This document shows positions 62,061-64,000 of a DNA stretch of 64,000 nt, in pieces. Position 1 is the first letter of the stretch. Each line of letters opens with the position of its first letter. The translations under genes and the position numbers were made by a program. A model generated the notes under the pieces. It worked only from the letters and a program-made list of their open reading frames with translations. It made no database searches and had not been told where the DNA came from. This DNA is from JAKAGZ01 sp963783855 (GTDB taxonomy: Bacteria; Bacteroidota; Ignavibacteria; Ignavibacteriales; Ignavibacteriaceae). The DNA lies in the NCBI GenBank assembly GCA_963783855.1, contig CAWAPE010000014.1, positions 372,001 to 436,000 of the forward strand. The letters run 5' to 3'.

Positions 62061-63624
62061 TTAATCAATAGGCTTGTCCACGACCAGTCTGTGGTCCAGG
62101 TTTGCGATTTTACCGGCAACACCGTAGACCAGTGTCGCAATTTTTCTCAGTTTTTCGAAATTAATTTTATTGACTTCATCGGTATCCCGGTGATAGTCCT
62201 TCCTCATATCATCAAAAAAGAAGACTATCGGGATCCCGTGTTTAGCGTAATTGTAGTGGTCGCTTCTGTAATAAAACCTGTTGGGATCGTTCGGGTCATC
62301 GTACTTGTAATCAAGTACCATTTTTACAGTTTCTGCGTCGGCTTCCTCCACAACCTTTTTCATCTCGCTGGAAAGTTTATCCGAACCGATCGAATATATT
62401 GAATCAGCGCTTTCCCTCCCGACCATATCAATGTTTACCTGGGCAACTACTTTGTTCTGTTTTATCAGGTCGAGATTATTCGTCAGGTACGCAGAGCCTA
62501 GCAGGCCTTTTTCCTCGCCTGTGTGGAATACAATCAGTATCGATCTTTTGTTGTTTCTTGATTTTGCAAATGCTTTTGCAACCTCCATTACCGTTACTGT
62601 CCCCGATCCGTCGTCGTCCGCCCCGTTAAAGACTTTCCCGTTCTGTACACCGAGGTGATCGTAATGAGCACCTACAGCCACGTATTCATTTTTTAAAACA
62701 GGATCATTTCCCTCGATAACCCCCACAATGTTTTTTGCCACTTTAGTTGTGGAGTTTTTCTTTACATTTGCATTTAAATCACCATTTAAATCGAAATAGG
62801 GGAGCGTTTCACCTTTTTCTGCTTTTGCTGAAAGATCGTCGTATGAATATTTCTGTCCATCCAGCAAATCTTTTAACACGGAAGATTTCACATAAAGAGA
62901 TAGAAAATTTCCGCCTTTTTCATCTTTCTTTTCAGCTATGCTGTATGACGGTCTTTCAAAAAATCTTTTTATAAAATCCCACTTCACTTCATATTGTTTG
63001 CTGATTGTAGTAATGATCCCGACGGCTCCGTGTTTTTTTGCTATCTGAACTTTTTCCCGTGCGTTAGCATATTTTGAAGGTTTGTCGCCGTTAAAAAATG
63101 TTGAATCTTTTCCCGAAGGTTCGCCGTCCATTACCAGAACGATCTTCCCCTTCACATCCAGTTCTGCATAATCATCATATTTATATTCCGGGGCTGTAAT
63201 TCCGTAGCCGGCAAAAATCATTTTTGTCAGTAACATTTACTTCATTTGAGCTGTTGCGGCTGTCGATGAAAAAATCATCCGGGAAAGCGAATTTTTTTGT
63301 AGTGTTATCCGTAAAACTGAAATAAGAATTTTTATCGAAACTTCTTACATCAACATCAAAAGGCTGAAGATAAGAAGTATCTCCGAAAAATGGTTTAACG
63401 CCGTTTCTCTGGAGCTGTGTTTTTATATAAAGAGCGGCAAGCTGTTCACCACGTGTTGTGGTCTCTCGTCCTTCAAGCTCATCCGATGCCAGAAATGAAA
63501 GATTCAGCCTTATGTTGTCTTTATCAATCAGTTTTGCGCGACTGCCCGAGGTGATATTATTTGTACCTGAACAGCCGGCTAGTAACGCAAACAACAGCAC
63601 AAAAGAAAGTAATTTATTCCGCAT
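62061..63624 (-). pseudogene. M28-family metallopeptidase lipoprotein, single frameshift
   Basis: Starts at ATG 63624: RNKLLSFVLLFALLAGC is a lipoprotein signal (Cys18). The frame reads through NIRLNLSFLASDELEGRETTTRGEQLAALYI to VTDKN and then fails after about 63219. The rest continues in another frame with KMIFAGYGITAPEYKYDDYAELDVKGKIVLV (PA-like insert), and metal ligands GAHYDHLG, NGADDDGSGTVTVME and HTGEEKGLLGS. Removing one base from the T5 run at 63221-63225 joins them as VTDKMIFAGYGITAP and gives 520 aa, normal for secreted M28 aminopeptidases. An ATG further upstream (63678) has no signal-like sequence. Terminator at 62009. Confidence 0.85.
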
Positions 63625-63751
63625 GTTAATACTCCATGTTTGATTTAGCCATTTGTTCAAGATAAGAAAATAATCCAAAATTTTAACATTATTTGTGATG
63701 AATAAAAAGTGAATATTATGTTTATTTTTAGATGTAAGAATTAAAGATTTT

Positions 63752-64000
63752 ATGAATATTCTCGTAATGGGCCAAACCCTGGAAGACCATATAATCTACA
63801 GGGAAACAACAAGCATAAAGCCCGGAGGAATCTTTTATTCGGTTCTAGGGCTGAAAAGCATTATAGATAAAAATGATAGCCTTTCTCTCTGCTCCTCAAT
63901 TTATAAAGAAAATATGAGTTTGTTTTCGCCGGTTTACGATGATATTGATAAATCATTGTTCAGTTATGTTGATGAAATACCGAAAGTATATTTGAATATA
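63752..64000 (+). CDS. PfkB-type carbohydrate kinase, 5' part (cut by window end)
   Basis: ATG at 63752; the frame is open to the last base (83 codons). NILVMGQTLEDHIIYRE...SIKPGGIFYSVLGLKSI fits the PfkB/ribokinase start, where the substrate-binding PGG motif follows a D-x-I near the N-terminus. The nucleotide-binding C-terminal half lies beyond the window. Substrate unknown. The gene is divergent from the M28 peptidase across a 127-bp gap. Confidence 0.7.
   Translation, partial: MNILVMGQTLEDHIIYRETTSIKPGGIFYSVLGLKSIIDKNDSLSLCSSIYKENMSLFSPVYDDIDKSLFSYVDEIPKVYLNI

Noticed and set aside
1..64000. tRNA, rRNA, CRISPR array or prophage
   Set aside because: No cloverleaf-like conserved boxes, no repeat-spacer array and no phage genes were noticed on either strand. 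A tRNA could be missed by eye; a tRNAscan run would decide.

Overview
The window is a 64 kb stretch of low-GC chromosomal DNA, mostly housekeeping and accessory metabolism, with no rRNA, tRNA, CRISPR or prophage that I can see. Several features point to the Bacteroidota/Chlorobi/Ignavibacteriota branch, most likely an Ignavibacteria-like bacterium. These are promoters of the TTG-N20-TAnnTTTG type, a bacillithiol enzyme (BshA) with a YpdA-type reductase, a class II photolyase, TonB/MORN and beta-barrel envelope proteins, and general protein similarity. The taxon is inferred from remembered family patterns, not from a search.

Layout. 1-3886: metal handling (UspA-tailed membrane protein, ferritin-VIT1 fusion), exonuclease III (frameshifted) and photolyase. 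3883-4505: a RAYT transposase gene flanked by GTAG-headed REP palindromes. 4582-9477: TrhO, a HExxH membrane protein, a MORN/TonB protein, PdxB, MgtE. 9583-14765: nucleotide-sugar genes (rfbA, rfbC, a DegT aminotransferase, fcl [frameshifted], a four-helix S23-like protein, gmd). 14942-16890: DUF4382 lipoprotein, small beta-barrel, LuxR-type regulator. 17359-24714: PepT with a long leader, SCO1, a decayed queuosine-precursor transporter, TrhP, acyl-ACP desaturase, ProS, a damaged HAD gene. 24749-26368: a tripartite HipBST-type toxin-antitoxin locus preceded by four evenly spaced operators. 26413-32228: OPT transporter, membrane protein, RsmI, RlmD-like and another methyltransferase. 32370-38645: RND efflux operon with a PII-like protein. 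38989-49466: S9 peptidase, small membrane genes, HI0933 flavoprotein, H-type lectin protein, YwbE, NUDIX, RecN, HemW, GltP-type symporter. 49455-58565: HAD phosphatase, YpdA-like reductase (amber codon), class I FBP aldolase, cytochrome c, YyaL-like protein, GT2, Lrp and GlnA. 58609-64000: ArsC-like, RsmF-like, BshA, M28 peptidase (frameshifted), PfkB-type kinase (cut by the window end).

Five full-length families are interrupted by one or two small changes, four of them by 1-nt indels mostly in short A/T runs. Each is restored to normal family length by minimal correction. This looks more like draft sequence error than widespread gene decay, but recent mutation is not excluded. By contrast, the queuosine transporter between SCO1 and trhP is a true truncated remnant.

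The most interesting system is the hipB-hipS-hipT locus. It has overlapping cistrons, an SIS motif in the kinase, and four TATACC-N6-GGTATA palindromes spaced 41, 40 and 41 bp apart. The RAYT/REP unit, in which GTAG guide tetranucleotides contain the stop codons of both the photolyase and RAYT genes, is the second. I did not find a clearly unprecedented system.
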